From: an uncultured Clostridia bacterium
GTDB lineage: Bacteria; Bacillota; Clostridia; Oscillospirales; Ruminococcaceae
Direction: 5' to 3'
Assembly (NCBI GenBank): GCA_947589185.1
Contig: CANQCK010000006.1
Coordinates: 30,537-94,536, forward strand
DNA: 64,000 nt
Part shown: positions 31,884 to 40,523 of the stretch, one piece after another
Layout: each line of letters starts with the position of its first letter
Position numbering within the stretch: the first letter of the stretch is position 1
Notes under the pieces: generated by a model
The model's database searches: none
Told to the model about the DNA's origin: nothing
What the model saw: only the letters and a program-made list of their open reading frames with translations
Program-made: the position numbers and the translations under genes

Positions 31884-33914
31884 TTATTTCTCCCCGCTTA
31901 CTAAATTATAATAAGCATTAGAAGTAATGCGGTAAACAAGTGTATAGAAAAGTGCAAATATAATTACGCTCATCACTGTTGTGATTACAAACAATATAAC
32001 ATTATTAAGACTAAATAATAAAAGCAGTTTTCGGATTATCGGAAATGCAAAGACAAGATGCAAGGCTGATAAAATCAGAGGAAGAAAAAATACGGTCAAA
32101 AGCTGTGAATTGATGCTTCTTCGTATTTCTCGTTTTGTCATACCTACCTTCTGCATTATTTCAAAGCGTGCCTGATCCTCATATCCCTCAGAAATCTGCT
32201 TATAGTAAATAATCAGAACTGCGGCAAATATAAATACTATACTTAACATAATTCCCAAATAGAAAAATCCCCCGTACATACTGTATAAATCTTCTCTCTC
32301 CATCTCCTGGCTTTCACAGTAAAGACCAATATTTTCAAACTTTGAATATGAATCTAAATTTGCTTCCTCAAACTCCCTGCACAGCTCTATCTGCTTATCT
32401 GCTTCAATTCCTGTATCAAAGTCGTATACCCACCTGTACGAAAGCATTTTGTCTCCGTTATAGTCTAATAGCGTGTCAAGCCCTTTGAGGCTCTGCTTTA
32501 AATCGGGTACAATTATCGTCATACTCGGTACAACCATCATTGCTGTATCTCCTATTTCGACCAACTCATCTAACTGTTTTTTGATTTTAAATGTGTTCCC
32601 TTGCTTGAATGAAATAGTATCAGCTTTATAGTCGTTTCGATAAGTGTAGATAAGAACCTCTTCTGAACCAAGCGTTTCATTGGTCCCCATCATTGCATTA
32701 TAGTCAGAAAGAGGAATAAAATAAAACTGCCGCACACCTGACATATCAGTTATAGCATTTGCCTTTGACACATCTGTTTCAACTGAATTACCTTTAATTA
32801 ATCCGGCAACAGATACACATCGATAGTTATAATAGTTTTCCGGCTCAACGTCATAATTTTCTAAAACCTCAGAAATATCGCTTTGTAATACTGCAATTTT
32901 TTCATCTGACAAATTGTCTGCATTTTCCATGTAATACTCCATATTAATGTCTCTCGGATAACGGCTGTTGATAGCGTCCTCACTGCCAAAATACATACTT
33001 GTGGTAGAAGATATCATAACAAGCACCATTGTCGCAAGAACACAAATTGAGGCAAGTCCTGCTCCGTTTCTTTTCATACGGTATACCATAGAAGAAACAG
33101 ATACAAAGTGATTTGGTTTGTAATAATAGTTCTTTTTCTTTTGCAGTATTCGGCAAAACAGCACCGAACCGGAAATCATTACTAAATAAGTACCGACTAT
33201 AACCATAATTACAGCAATAAAGAATACCTCAAGAGCCGCTATCGGATTTTCAATAGTCATTGCCAGATAGTATGCAGTAGCCAAAATCAAAACCCCGAGA
33301 ATTCCCCAGAACCAGTTGCCTTTCGGCGGTTTTTCGCCTTTATTCTCACTGCGAAGAAGATTTATAGCACTTGAAAATCTGACCTGTCTTAGGGAATTGA
33401 GAAACAACAAAACAAAAATCACACCGAACACCGCTGTGGTTTTAATGACTGACGTTAGCGATACCGACAAATTATAGCTCACATCACCCATCATTATATT
33501 TACAAGTCCCAGTTCAGCCAGCTTGGAAAGTGAAATACCTGCGATCAAGCCTATACCTAATGAGAACAAAGCTATGATCAGAGTTTCCCAAAAAAGAATT
33601 CTGCCTATATTTCTTTTGCCCATACCAAGTATATTATATAATCCGAATTCCTTTTTTCTGCGGCGAATCAAAAATGAATTTGTATAGAACAAAAAAATAC
33701 AAGAAAATATTGCAATTACCCATCCTCCGAAATCGAACATCCAACGTATTTCATCTGCACCTCGCAGATAAGATATGCTTTTACTGTACTGTAAAAAAGC
33801 AATGATATAATACATCATTACCATACCTATGCAGGTCAGAATATACGGAAGATACATTTGTTTGTTTTTTCTGATTCCGTCTAATGCCAGCTTTGGATAA
33901 AATCCTGCTTTCAT
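31884..33914 (-). CDS. BceB-type ABC transporter permease (peptide sensing/resistance)
   Basis: 676 residues. Ten predicted membrane helices in the BceB order: helix 1 at about 18-40, further helices to about 300, then a large extracytoplasmic domain (about 310-525) and four final helices (about 535-665). FtsX-type motifs include RRKKEFGLYNILGMGKRNIG and EIMQKVGMTKREIRRSI. Family knowledge: BceAB modules detect antimicrobial peptides such as bacitracin and signal through an intramembrane-sensing kinase. It overlaps the ATPase gene by 4 bases. A short vestige of a second copy of its 3' end occurs near 37672-37716. Confidence 0.92.
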   Translation of the reverse strand: MKAGFYPKLALDGIRKNKQMYLPYILTCIGMVMMYYIIAFLQYSKSISYLRGADEIRWMFDFGGWVIAIFSCIFLFYTNSFLIRRRKKEFGLYNILGMGKRNIGRILFWETLIIALFSLGIGLIAGISLSKLAELGLVNIMMGDVSYNLSVSLTSVIKTTAVFGVIFVLLFLNSLRQVRFSSAINLLRSENKGEKPPKGNWFWGILGVLILATAYYLAMTIENPIAALEVFFIAVIMVIVGTYLVMISGSVLFCRILQKKKNYYYKPNHFVSVSSMVYRMKRNGAGLASICVLATMVLVMISSTTSMYFGSEDAINSRYPRDINMEYYMENADNLSDEKIAVLQSDISEVLENYDVEPENYYNYRCVSVAGLIKGNSVETDVSKANAITDMSGVRQFYFIPLSDYNAMMGTNETLGSEEVLIYTYRNDYKADTISFKQGNTFKIKKQLDELVEIGDTAMMVVPSMTIIVPDLKQSLKGLDTLLDYNGDKMLSYRWVYDFDTGIEADKQIELCREFEEANLDSYSKFENIGLYCESQEMEREDLYSMYGGFFYLGIMLSIVFIFAAVLIIYYKQISEGYEDQARFEIMQKVGMTKREIRRSINSQLLTVFFLPLILSALHLVFAFPIIRKLLLLFSLNNVILFVITTVMSVIIFALFYTLVYRITSNAYYNLVSGEK

Positions 33915-34675
33915 CTTCTCTCACCGCCTGTCGCAAGTAAAGTGAGCGTATCGGAAATTTTCTGATACAACTGCTCATTTGTATCATTTCCTCTGTAAAT
34001 CTGATGAAACACCTCTCCGTCTTTTATAAACATAACTCTGTTTGCAACGCTTGCCGCTTTTACTGAATGTGTTACCATTAGAATTGTTTGACCCAGCTTG
34101 TTGACTTCAGCAAAAAGCCGTAAAAGCTCGTCTGTCGATTTTGAGTCTAATGCTCCGGTTGGCTCGTCTGCAAGTATCAGCTTAGGGTCTGTTATCATAG
34201 CTCTTGCTGCAGCGGCTCTTTGCTTTTGTCCGCCCGAGATTTCATAAGGATATTTTTTTAGCAGCTCGGTAATACCAAGTTTGTCTGCAATAGGTATCAA
34301 ACGCTCGTGCATTTCTTTATAGGTTTTCCCCGCAAGCACAAGCGGCAGATAGATATTATCCTCCAAAGTAAAGGTATCAAGAAGATTGAACTCCTGAAAC
34401 ACAAACCCAAGATTGTCTCTGCGAAAAGCGGCGATTTCCGATTCCTTTATCTCAGAAAGGTCTTTGCCGTCTAAAATAACGCTGCCGCTTGTAGGCTTGT
34501 CCAGAGCCGCTAAAATGTTCAGCAGAGTTGTTTTTCCCGAACCTGACTCCCCCATAATAGCTACATATTCTCCCTGCTCTACACTGAAATTGACATTTTT
34601 CAGTGCTTCTACCTTATTGCCTCCGAAACGGGTCGAATATATTTTCTTTAACCCTATAACTTCCAAAATACTCAT
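33911..34675 (-). CDS. BceA-type ABC transporter ATPase
   Basis: 254 residues from ATG 34675 with GGAGG 9 bases upstream; an earlier ATG at 34699 would place that site inside the gene. Walker A GESGSGKTT, signature ISGGQKQR, Walker B LILADEPTGALDSK and the His switch THS mark the MacB/BceA subgroup. Powers the permease encoded immediately downstream (4-base overlap). A BceR-type dyad at 34770-34783 lies about 95 bases upstream. Confidence 0.94.
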   Translation of the reverse strand: MSILEVIGLKKIYSTRFGGNKVEALKNVNFSVEQGEYVAIMGESGSGKTTLLNILAALDKPTSGSVILDGKDLSEIKESEIAAFRRDNLGFVFQEFNLLDTFTLEDNIYLPLVLAGKTYKEMHERLIPIADKLGITELLKKYPYEISGGQKQRAAAARAMITDPKLILADEPTGALDSKSTDELLRLFAEVNKLGQTILMVTHSVKAASVANRVMFIKDGEVFHQIYRGNDTNEQLYQKISDTLTLLATGGERR

Positions 34676-34721
34676 TTTGTTTATCCTCCAATCAATCATA
34701 CTGTTACCATTTTAGCATAAA

Positions 34722-34760
34722 CGGGAAATGCATCGCCATTGAATCGGCTTACATTTCCCG
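34722..34760 (-). terminator. Hairpin between the kinase gene and the bceA-like gene
   Basis: CGGGAAATG (34722-34730) / CATTTCCCG (34752-34760), 21-nt loop. A probable terminator or attenuator after the response regulator-kinase pair, upstream of the transporter genes; the following T-tract is weak. Confidence 0.5.
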
Positions 34761-34769
34761 CTTTAAATC

Positions 34770-34783
34770 TTACACTTTTGTAA
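34770..34783. promoter_or_regulatory. BceR-type operator TTACA-N4-TGTAA
   Basis: TTACACTTTTGTAA is an exact match to the TNACA-N4-TGTAA dyad I recall for BceR-like regulators. It lies between the kinase stop (34788) and the transporter ATPase start (34675), where the response regulator would activate bceAB transcription. Confidence 0.6.
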
Positions 34784-34787
34784 GAAA

Positions 34788-35777
34788 TTACTCTTTCTTT
34801 TCGATATACTGCTCTAAATTAATACGGACGGTTGTCCCTTTATCAAGCTTTGATGAAACGCTTATCTCAACACCTAGATTTTTGCAAATTCTTTTACAAA
34901 GGTATAAACCGATACCGCTTGCTTTCTTATCTTTTCTGCCGTTATAGCCTGTATAACCCTTTTCAAAAATTCTGGGCATATCCTCAGGTGCAATGCCTAT
35001 GCCGGTATCTTTAATACACAGTGTCTTAGGTTCTTCCATATAAATTTTTATACTACCATCACGAGTGTATTTCAAAGCATTAGATAAGACCTGCTCAATT
35101 ACAAAAGAAAGCCATTTATCATCTGTGATAACAGTTTTTTCAGTTGGCTGGTATGAAATATGTATCTTCCTATCAATAAATTCTTGTGCGAACTTAGCAA
35201 CTGCTTGCTTAACAATTTTATCTAAGCTATGTTCCTTAAACACATAGTCGCTTGAAACAGAATCCAACCGCAAAAAAGCTAATACCATTTCAACATACTG
35301 TTCAATACGGAACAAATCAGATGACAGCTTTCGTGAAAGCGGAGTATCCTCATTTTGCAAAGTAAGCCGCATAGATGCGATAGGTGTTTTGATCTGATGT
35401 ACCCATACGGTATAATAATCCACCATATCACGATAACGTGCAGATGTAATCGTTTCAATTCTAGCCGTTTCAGTTTTCAAGTCTTTTATAATTTCCTGAT
35501 AATCTCTGTCCTCCACGCTTTCTATATCAGGCAGTGAAGAAATCATAGCGGCTGAAAGTTTTTTAATTTCAGAAAGCTGTTTATGTTTTTGCTTAACACG
35601 CGAAAAATCTATAGCGACAAAAACTAGCCCTAATATTATACAAAGCACAGATGGGTACAACACTGCTTTTAAGGGTAAATGATAAAGCAAAAAGGTAACA
35701 AAAAAGACAGCACAGAACAAAACAAGTGCAATAATACCTTTTCTATGCTGTTTTATATATGACCAAAACAATTCCAT
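34788..35777 (-). CDS. BceS-type intramembrane-sensing histidine kinase
   Basis: 329 residues. Two closely spaced membrane helices (about 14-32 and 36-56) with almost no outside loop, so it cannot sense a ligand directly. The DHp His box VHQIKTPIASMRL and the ATPase boxes NALKY, DTGIGI and GIGLYLC are intact. In this family the kinase is switched by the transporter complex itself. It follows the response regulator gene by 24 bases. Confidence 0.92.
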   Translation of the reverse strand: MELFWSYIKQHRKGIIALVLFCAVFFVTFLLYHLPLKAVLYPSVLCIILGLVFVAIDFSRVKQKHKQLSEIKKLSAAMISSLPDIESVEDRDYQEIIKDLKTETARIETITSARYRDMVDYYTVWVHQIKTPIASMRLTLQNEDTPLSRKLSSDLFRIEQYVEMVLAFLRLDSVSSDYVFKEHSLDKIVKQAVAKFAQEFIDRKIHISYQPTEKTVITDDKWLSFVIEQVLSNALKYTRDGSIKIYMEEPKTLCIKDTGIGIAPEDMPRIFEKGYTGYNGRKDKKASGIGLYLCKRICKNLGVEISVSSKLDKGTTVRINLEQYIEKKE

Positions 35778-35801
35778 AGTTTTCCCTTCTATCTGTCAAC
35801 T

Positions 35802-36473
35802 TTACTCTACAATATACCCTAATCCGAACTTGGTTGTGATAAAATTTTCAAGTCCTGCGGCGTCAAGCTTTTTTCTCAATCGGTTGATGTTTACCGTAAG
35901 AGTATTTTCATCAATAAAAAGTTCTGTTTTCCAAAGTCGTTCCATCAATTTTTCACGGCTTACGACCTTTCCCTTGTTTTCCATAAGACAAAGCAAAATA
36001 CGATACTCATTTTTTGTTAATGGTATATTTTCATCGTTATAAATCAGTGTATTATCCCCTGTATTGAGAAAAGCTCCTCTATACTCTAAAACAGGAACGC
36101 TGGAAGCAAAGTCATAAGTTCTTCTAAGCAGAGCTTGTATCTTAGCAATCAAAACACTTTGGTCAAACGGCTTGGCGATAAAGTCATCAGCACCCATATT
36201 CATCGCCATAACTATATTCATATTATCCGAAGCGGAAGAAATAAAGATAATTGGTACTTTTGAAATCTTGCGTATCTCTTGGCACCAATGATAACCATTG
36301 AAAAACGGCAACGCTATATCAAGCAGAATAATGTGCGGCTGATACTCGGTATACTCAGTCGTAACATTTCTAAAATCCTGCACAATATGAGCATCAAAAT
36401 CCCATGCTTCAGCTTGTTTTTTAATTGCTTCGGCAATTCCAATATCGTCTTCGACAATAAGCAGTTTATACAT
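35802..36473 (-). CDS. BceR-type OmpR-family response regulator
   Basis: 223 residues from ATG 36473 (GAGAGGT upstream); a TTG at 36491 is in frame but lies upstream of that site. Receiver domain: acidic pair VEDD (about 9-12), phospho-Asp in ILLDIALP (about 51), and Lys in AKPFD. The C-terminal winged helix shows NEYRILLCLMENKGKVVSREKL and VNINRLRKKLD. It probably binds the TTACA-N4-TGTAA dyad in front of the transporter. Confidence 0.93.
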   Translation of the reverse strand: MYKLLIVEDDIGIAEAIKKQAEAWDFDAHIVQDFRNVTTEYTEYQPHIILLDIALPFFNGYHWCQEIRKISKVPIIFISSASDNMNIVMAMNMGADDFIAKPFDQSVLIAKIQALLRRTYDFASSVPVLEYRGAFLNTGDNTLIYNDENIPLTKNEYRILLCLMENKGKVVSREKLMERLWKTELFIDENTLTVNINRLRKKLDAAGLENFITTKFGLGYIVE

Positions 36474-36508
36474 TATATACCTCTCGGTCAAGTTATTTTC
36501 TCAGGCAC

Positions 36509-36537
36509 AGTATATCATATATATGTAAAATTGTCCA
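36509..36537 (-). promoter_or_regulatory. Candidate promoter of the two-component genes
   Basis: Minus-strand TGGACA (36532-36537), 17 bases, TATACT (36509-36514). Confidence 0.5.
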
Positions 36538-36757
36538 CCGGCGGATAGTGAAATTACCTTTCAAAGTCTTTTCATGTTTTATAGAAAACCTTTAACAAAA
36601 TCGCATTCAACAAGAAAATCACCGACTGGGCACGGCTATGTTAAACGGAATTCATATAGATATAAGATAAAAAATTTAAAATCAAGTTATTAGTCCGTTT
36701 TTTAACACAGTTAGTATGTTAAACTAAAGCTATAAAATATGAAAAGGAGTAATTGTT

Positions 36758-37576
36758 ATGAAGTTTAAAATTGGATTTACCGCCGATTCTGAGTATGAAA
36801 ACAACGCTGATAATCATATCGTTACGGTTTCACAAAATGAAACACCTATGAAATCAGTAGTACAAGTGCACTTCCCTGCCCGTCATATGACGCTGGCATA
36901 TTTCAATGATGCTTTTGATCTTCATCTTGGCGATATTGTTTATGTGGACGGTAAACTGGAAGGTCTGCAAGGTTACGTTGTTGATGTTGCATATACTTTT
37001 AAGATTAAAATTTCAGATTACAAAAAAGTTATTGCCAAAGCCGATACCAATGTAAAAGGCAAGTTTCATATGTTAGGTTCACACTTCGTAACCTTTGACC
37101 GAACTGCATTGCCGTTTCAAAAAGTTATTACATGGTTTAATGCCCCAATCAATTCTGAAGACGAACACATCATTAGTAATGACAACACAGTATTCCCTTT
37201 GGATAATTTGAGTGATATGAATGTTCGTCAGGATGTAGCCGTACGAGGTGAAAATTATTATCTAGAAAACAAGGTCGTTTATATCTGCATTGACGGTACT
37301 CACGGTAATGCTATCGTCAGAGGCAGTAAGTATTACGAAGTAGAATTTAATTATAGTAATGGAGAAGTTAGCAATCTTGTATGTAATTGCTTCTGCAGCT
37401 ACACCTGCAAGCATGAGTTCGCTGTTATTCTCCAACTGCGTGAAGCTTTACAAAACATCGAAAAATATTATACACCACAATATGAACAAAGTAATTATTT
37501 TGCCGTCATAAGCAAACCCATATTATTTTCTTTTGCCATTGAAGGAAAAGACTCAGGCAGTATTACTCTTGAGTGA
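36758..37576 (+). CDS. SWIM zinc-finger domain protein
   Basis: 272 residues; AAAAGGAG lies 8 bases before the start. The C-terminal third holds a SWIM-type finger: a CNC pair, then CSYTC, then KH within about 20 residues (Val-Cys-Asn-Cys...Cys-Lys-His). The N-terminal part (1-180) is beta-rich and unrecognised, with GDIVYVDGKLEG resembling a small barrel. No helicase domain, although SWIM proteins often accompany SNF2 helicases. Likely binds nucleic acid or protein; role unknown. It is followed by a relic of a BceB-like gene and then repeats, so the neighbourhood has been rearranged. Confidence 0.75.
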   Translation: MKFKIGFTADSEYENNADNHIVTVSQNETPMKSVVQVHFPARHMTLAYFNDAFDLHLGDIVYVDGKLEGLQGYVVDVAYTFKIKISDYKKVIAKADTNVKGKFHMLGSHFVTFDRTALPFQKVITWFNAPINSEDEHIISNDNTVFPLDNLSDMNVRQDVAVRGENYYLENKVVYICIDGTHGNAIVRGSKYYEVEFNYSNGEVSNLVCNCFCSYTCKHEFAVILQLREALQNIEKYYTPQYEQSNYFAVISKPILFSFAIEGKDSGSITLE

Positions 37577-37671
37577 TTTTATAACAAACAACATAAATCC
37601 CAAACCATCAAGAATTTTGATAGTCTGAGATTTTAAACATAACTAACAATTAAAAAAATTAATTTTTTTCC

Positions 37672-37716
37672 TTCTCCCTGCTTACTATATTTTAAATAAG
37701 CATTAGAAGTTATCCT
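37672..37716 (-). pseudogene. Fragment of a second BceB-type permease 3' end
   Basis: On the minus strand codons read RITSNAYLKYSKQGE, against the C-terminus RITSNAYYNLVSGEK of the permease at 31884-33914. Both nucleotide and reading frame resemble that gene's end. This is a fossil of a lost duplicate lying downstream of the SWIM gene. Confidence 0.5.
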
Positions 37717-37898
37717 CTTACTAATAAAGACGAAAAAAATCTGCAATATGATTATAAAATAATCTCTTGTATATATTAATTATTTAATTTTGCTATATAT
37801 AAATATTTAATTAATGAATAAAATTTTTGATGATATAACATATGAAAACATTACAAATGGTTGTAATTATATATGCAACTATTAACGAAAGCATAAAA

Positions 37899-37942
37899 CA
37901 AAAAATCCACGCACTATATCAGTACGCGGACTGGATGCAACG
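37899..37942 (-). repeat. Terminator-type hairpin repeat, copy 1
   Basis: Matches 38151-38195 at nearly every base (one C/T change in the hairpin arm). On the minus strand the hairpin CCGCGTACT-GATAT-AGTGCGTGG is followed by ATTTTTTG. No gene reads into it now. Confidence 0.7.
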
Positions 37943-38027
37943 CCCTATTAAATACTAGAAATAAGAGGCAAGAAGCTAGAAGCCCTCTTTTCCCACTTAT
38001 TACAATAATTTCAATCATCAATTCTTT

Positions 38028-38108
38028 TAGCCCGCCGTTTCATAAAAATAACCACCTTAAGCTAATCTGCAAAAGGCGGCAATGAGTGCAGGGGGCACCC
38101 CTGCTGTA
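38028..38108 (-). repeat. Two-hairpin repeat, about 80 bp copy
   Basis: On the minus strand it runs from TACAGCAGGGGTGCCCCCTG (hairpin A) through TGCCGCCTTT to GGCGGGCTA at the far end. Same order and length as the copies at 43246-43323 and 52707-52782. Confidence 0.65.
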
Positions 38109-38150
38109 AACACTCAGTAAAAAAGATATAACTACTAACGCGAGAATAAA

Positions 38151-38205
38151 CAAAAAAATCCACGTACTATATCAGTACGCGGACTGGATGCAACGTCACC
38201 GTTGC
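38151..38205 (-). repeat. Two-hairpin repeat directly abutting tRNA-Gln(CTG); transcription terminator
   Basis: Begins immediately after the tRNA CCA with GCAACGGTGACGTTGC (hairpin A, 38190-38205), then ATCCAGT, then a CCGCGTACT/AGTACGTGG stem (38161-38183) and a run of Ts. Clearly the terminator of the tRNA-Gln transcript. Confidence 0.8.
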
Positions 38206-38281
38206 TGGCTGGGGTAGAAGGATTCGAACCTTCGGAATGACGGAGTCAGAGTCCGTTGCCTTACCACTTGGCGATACCCCA
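38206..38281 (-). tRNA. tRNA-Gln (anticodon CTG)
   Basis: Minus strand: acceptor TGGGGTA/TACCCCA, D-arm GCCAAGTGGTAAGGC, anticodon stem-loop around ACTCTGACT with CTG, T-arm with GGTTCGAATCC, G discriminator and encoded CCA at 38206-38208. Confidence 0.95.
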
Positions 38282-38325
38282 ATATTAAAATTATAAACAA
38301 ACGTTTCCATATAATTTTTAATTTA

Positions 38326-38401
38326 TGGTTGGGATAGGTGGATTCGAACCACCGGAATGACGGAGTCAAAGTCCGTTGCCTTACCGCTTGGCTATATCCC
38401 A
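38326..38401 (-). tRNA. tRNA-Gln (anticodon TTG)
   Basis: Minus strand: acceptor TGGGATA/TATCCCA, anticodon loop with TTG inside ACTTTGACT, T-arm GGTTCGAATCC, encoded CCA at 38326-38328. Upstream of the CTG isoacceptor and probably co-transcribed with it. Confidence 0.95.
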
Positions 38402-38432
38402 AAATTAAGTTCTATATCAATTCAGCCTTTGA

Positions 38433-38461
38433 ATTATAACATAGGAAAAAATCATTGTCAA
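38433..38461 (-). promoter_or_regulatory. Promoter of the tRNA-Gln pair
   Basis: Minus-strand TTGACA (38456-38461), 17 bases, TATAAT (38433-38438). Confidence 0.8.
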
Positions 38462-38566
38462 TACAATTTACAAATTGTTAAACTTTTTTGTCATAAACTG
38501 TTAATTATATTATTACAAAACTCTGTTATATTATACTTAAATACTTAATTATTATTCAATAAATAT

Positions 38567-38593
38567 CCTCTGCTGTATATCACACAACAGAGG
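38567..38593. terminator. Hairpin downstream of the ComEA-like gene
   Basis: CCTCTG (38567-38572) / CAGAGG (38588-38593) with inner TGT/ACA pairing; plus-strand tail ATTTTTC. Confidence 0.6.
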
Positions 38594-38611
38594 ATTTTTC
38601 TGTGAAATCAT

Positions 38612-39436
38612 TTATACTGTAATATAATCTTTTATACGATTATACTCGTTTTTACCTATTTCATACATCAACTCAAGCGTGGAGGTATACTTTCCTCCGA
38701 TTTTATCACGTAAATCTACTATCAACAACGCCTCTTCCTCTTCAATCAATAAACTATCCATTAACTCTTCTTTTTCTGCAGTGTTGATGTTGACAATTTT
38801 CATTTGCTTTTCTTCTGTAGACATCTCTTTCACAGTAGCTTTAGAAACTCTTATTTTGGTGGTTTTCACCTTTGTGGTTCTCGTTTTTGAAGTAGTTTTA
38901 CTCCTGCTTGACTTTGATGTTACCTCCATCTCTTTGTACTTATCTTTTGATACATAAAGATAATTCCTAAGTTTCTCGTATGTAACATCGCCTATTCCAT
39001 CTACAGCTTTTAATTGCAACAAATTAGAGTAATACTTTAGCTTATTTCTATAAGACAGGATTTTCTTTGCTGTGACCTCCCCTATTCCGTCAATCTGCAT
39101 CAACTCGTACTTAGTCACTTTGTTAATATCAACAGGAAATTTTACCGAGGCTGTAGTTGATGTAGTTTTCCTTGTCGATTTAACAGACGTAGACTGCACT
39201 CTCGTACTTTTATTCTTGCTCGCCCTATCTGATGTTTTTTTACTTGTTGTCTTCCTTTTACTTAACTGTGATGTCTCTTTACTTCCGCTCGTTTCTGAAT
39301 CTTCCGAAATACCAGTTATCAGCTCTATCGATGAAGATTCGTCTTTACTGTTAACGGTCAAAAGAACGATTGCACAAGACGATATAACCAAAATCATAAA
39401 TGCTATTAGTACATTTTTGAAATTAATATCAATCAC
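38612..39436 (-). CDS. Membrane-anchored helix-hairpin-helix protein, ComEA-like
   Basis: 274 residues. One N-terminal membrane helix (about 8-27), then a basic Ser/Thr/Lys linker (about 45-95). A first helix-hairpin-helix domain (about 98-160) has the ComEA pattern VDINKVTKYELMQIDGIGEV and AVDGIGDVTYEKL. A second Lys/Thr linker and a more degenerate second domain (about 215-270, VNINTAEKEELMDSLL) follow. Family knowledge: ComEA binds double-stranded DNA at the cell surface for uptake. Two HhH units and the poor second one are unusual. comEB and comEC are not adjacent, so a role in transformation is plausible but unproven. Confidence 0.75.
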   Translation of the reverse strand: MIDINFKNVLIAFMILVISSCAIVLLTVNSKDESSSIELITGISEDSETSGSKETSQLSKRKTTSKKTSDRASKNKSTRVQSTSVKSTRKTTSTTASVKFPVDINKVTKYELMQIDGIGEVTAKKILSYRNKLKYYSNLLQLKAVDGIGDVTYEKLRNYLYVSKDKYKEMEVTSKSSRSKTTSKTRTTKVKTTKIRVSKATVKEMSTEEKQMKIVNINTAEKEELMDSLLIEEEEALLIVDLRDKIGGKYTSTLELMYEIGKNEYNRIKDYITV

Positions 39437-39635
39437 CTAATTTCAATTTTCACAGTAAAAGTTGTTCACTTCTATTCTTTAATAATTAAGTATACAAAAC
39501 TATTTTTAGTAAGTCAAATAAATTGCTATATATAGTAGTTTTAAGTATTTTACTGTAATATTAATGGATATATTGTATTTTAACTATACAAATTCTAGTG
39601 TGTTTACAAAAAACGGCTGACACCGAATAATGATA

Positions 39636-40072
39636 TGCACCCAAAAAGTTAGACACTTATTGAGGTGCATAATTTTTATGGGTAAAACAGGATAAAAGAA
39701 CAAAGTATATAGTGCAGAGAATTAAAAGTAAGTGTTATGATTGATATGTGGGAACACTATTAATATTACCACGAAACAGTTAGTAAGTATGAATTAGATA
39801 ATGATAAAACAGGCGGAGCAAGACAAATGCAGTAAATGTGGGAACGCATATTCTTTGAAGCATGAGCCTAAGGTCTAATGAAAAAAAGACGAGGCACTTA
39901 AAGTTGAAATGTTTAATGATAAAAAATTTCAAGTATCAACTCTTTCAGAGCAATACATAAATTACTATAATAAAGAGAGAATTTCAGTAAAACTAAAGGG
40001 AAAGAGTCCGGTACAATACCGAACTCTTTCTCAAACAATTTAATATTATTTTTGTCTAAACTTTGGGGTTCA
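39636..40072 (+). mobile_element. Decayed IS3-family insertion sequence relic (about 437 bp)
   Basis: Left end TGCACCCAAAAAGTTAGACA and right end (reversed) TGAACCCCAAAGTTTAGACA are imperfect inverted repeats of the IS3/IS150 type. Near the right end a frame encodes NYYNKERISVKLKGKSPVQY followed by RTLSQTI and stop, the C-terminus of an IS150-type transposase. The rest of the two-ORF transposase is deleted and frameshifted, so it is non-autonomous. Confidence 0.7.
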
Positions 40073-40132
40073 CTTCATCAATGTTCAGGAGCCATTTTAT
40101 ATGTTTCAGATTTCATATTACACTTAATAAAA

Positions 40133-40162
40133 AATCACACACCGAATAATCAGCGTGTGATT
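40133..40162 (-). terminator. Terminator of the ferredoxin gene
   Basis: AATCACAC (40133-40140) / GTGTGATT (40155-40162), with a minus-strand TTTT tail. Confidence 0.7.
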
Positions 40163-40177
40163 TATGTAACAATTTTA

Positions 40178-40348
40178 TTACTCAGCTGATGGAGCGTCAA
40201 CAGGACAAGTTCCTGCACAAGCACCGCAATCAATACAAGTATCAGCATCAATTACATATTTTCCGTCGCCCTCTGTAATAGCCCCTACAGGACATTCAGC
40301 AGCACAAGCACCGCAGCTGATGCAATCATCAGAAATTTTATATGCCAT
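40178..40348 (-). CDS. Small 2[4Fe-4S] ferredoxin
   Basis: 56 residues; AAGGAGG upstream of ATG 40348. Two CxxCxxCxxxCP clusters: CISCGACAAECP and CIDCGACAGTCP, giving eight Cys ligands in the clostridial ferredoxin order. A soluble low-potential electron carrier, typically for hydrogenase, pyruvate:ferredoxin oxidoreductase or related enzymes. Its promoter is TTGCAT (40422-40427), 16 bases, TATCAT (40400-40405) on the minus strand. Confidence 0.95.
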   Translation of the reverse strand: MAYKISDDCISCGACAAECPVGAITEGDGKYVIDADTCIDCGACAGTCPVDAPSAE

Positions 40349-40399
40349 TATAGCATACCTCCTTCAATAATTAATAAATGTATAAACATTTATAAATAT

Positions 40400-40427
40400 A
40401 TGATAACACATAATTTAAAAAATGCAA
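40400..40427 (-). promoter_or_regulatory. Candidate ferredoxin promoter
   Basis: Minus-strand TTGCAT (40422-40427), 16-base spacer, TATCAT (40400-40405). Confidence 0.4.
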
Positions 40428-40523
40428 GTCTTTTATAAAAAATATATAATAAATTATTTCCTTATTCGCAAAATCCTTTCTATGCTGACAAAATAACCAG
40501 CATTTTATTTCCACAACATATCC

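Larger units (their letters stand above)
37577..38205. other. Repeat-rich, gene-free stretch
   Basis: About 630 bases between the SWIM gene and tRNA-Gln with no credible gene. It holds the BceB-like relic (37672-37716), two near-identical terminator-type hairpins (37899-37942 and 38151-38195, on the minus strand), and a TAGC...GCTGTA two-hairpin repeat (38028-38108). Confidence 0.6.
39437..40177. other. Gene-free stretch containing an IS3 relic
   Basis: About 740 bases. It contains the inverted-repeat-bounded IS3-family relic (39636-40072) and the ferredoxin terminator (40133-40162); the flanks (39437-39635) are AT-rich with nothing recognisable. Confidence 0.5.

Noticed and set aside
38196..38402. 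68-codon minus-strand frame with an internal repeat
   Set aside because: It is a translation of the two tRNA-Gln genes.
40482..40503. Hairpin ATGCTG/CAGCAT as terminator of the HD gene
   Set aside because: Only six base pairs and no T-tract on the minus strand.
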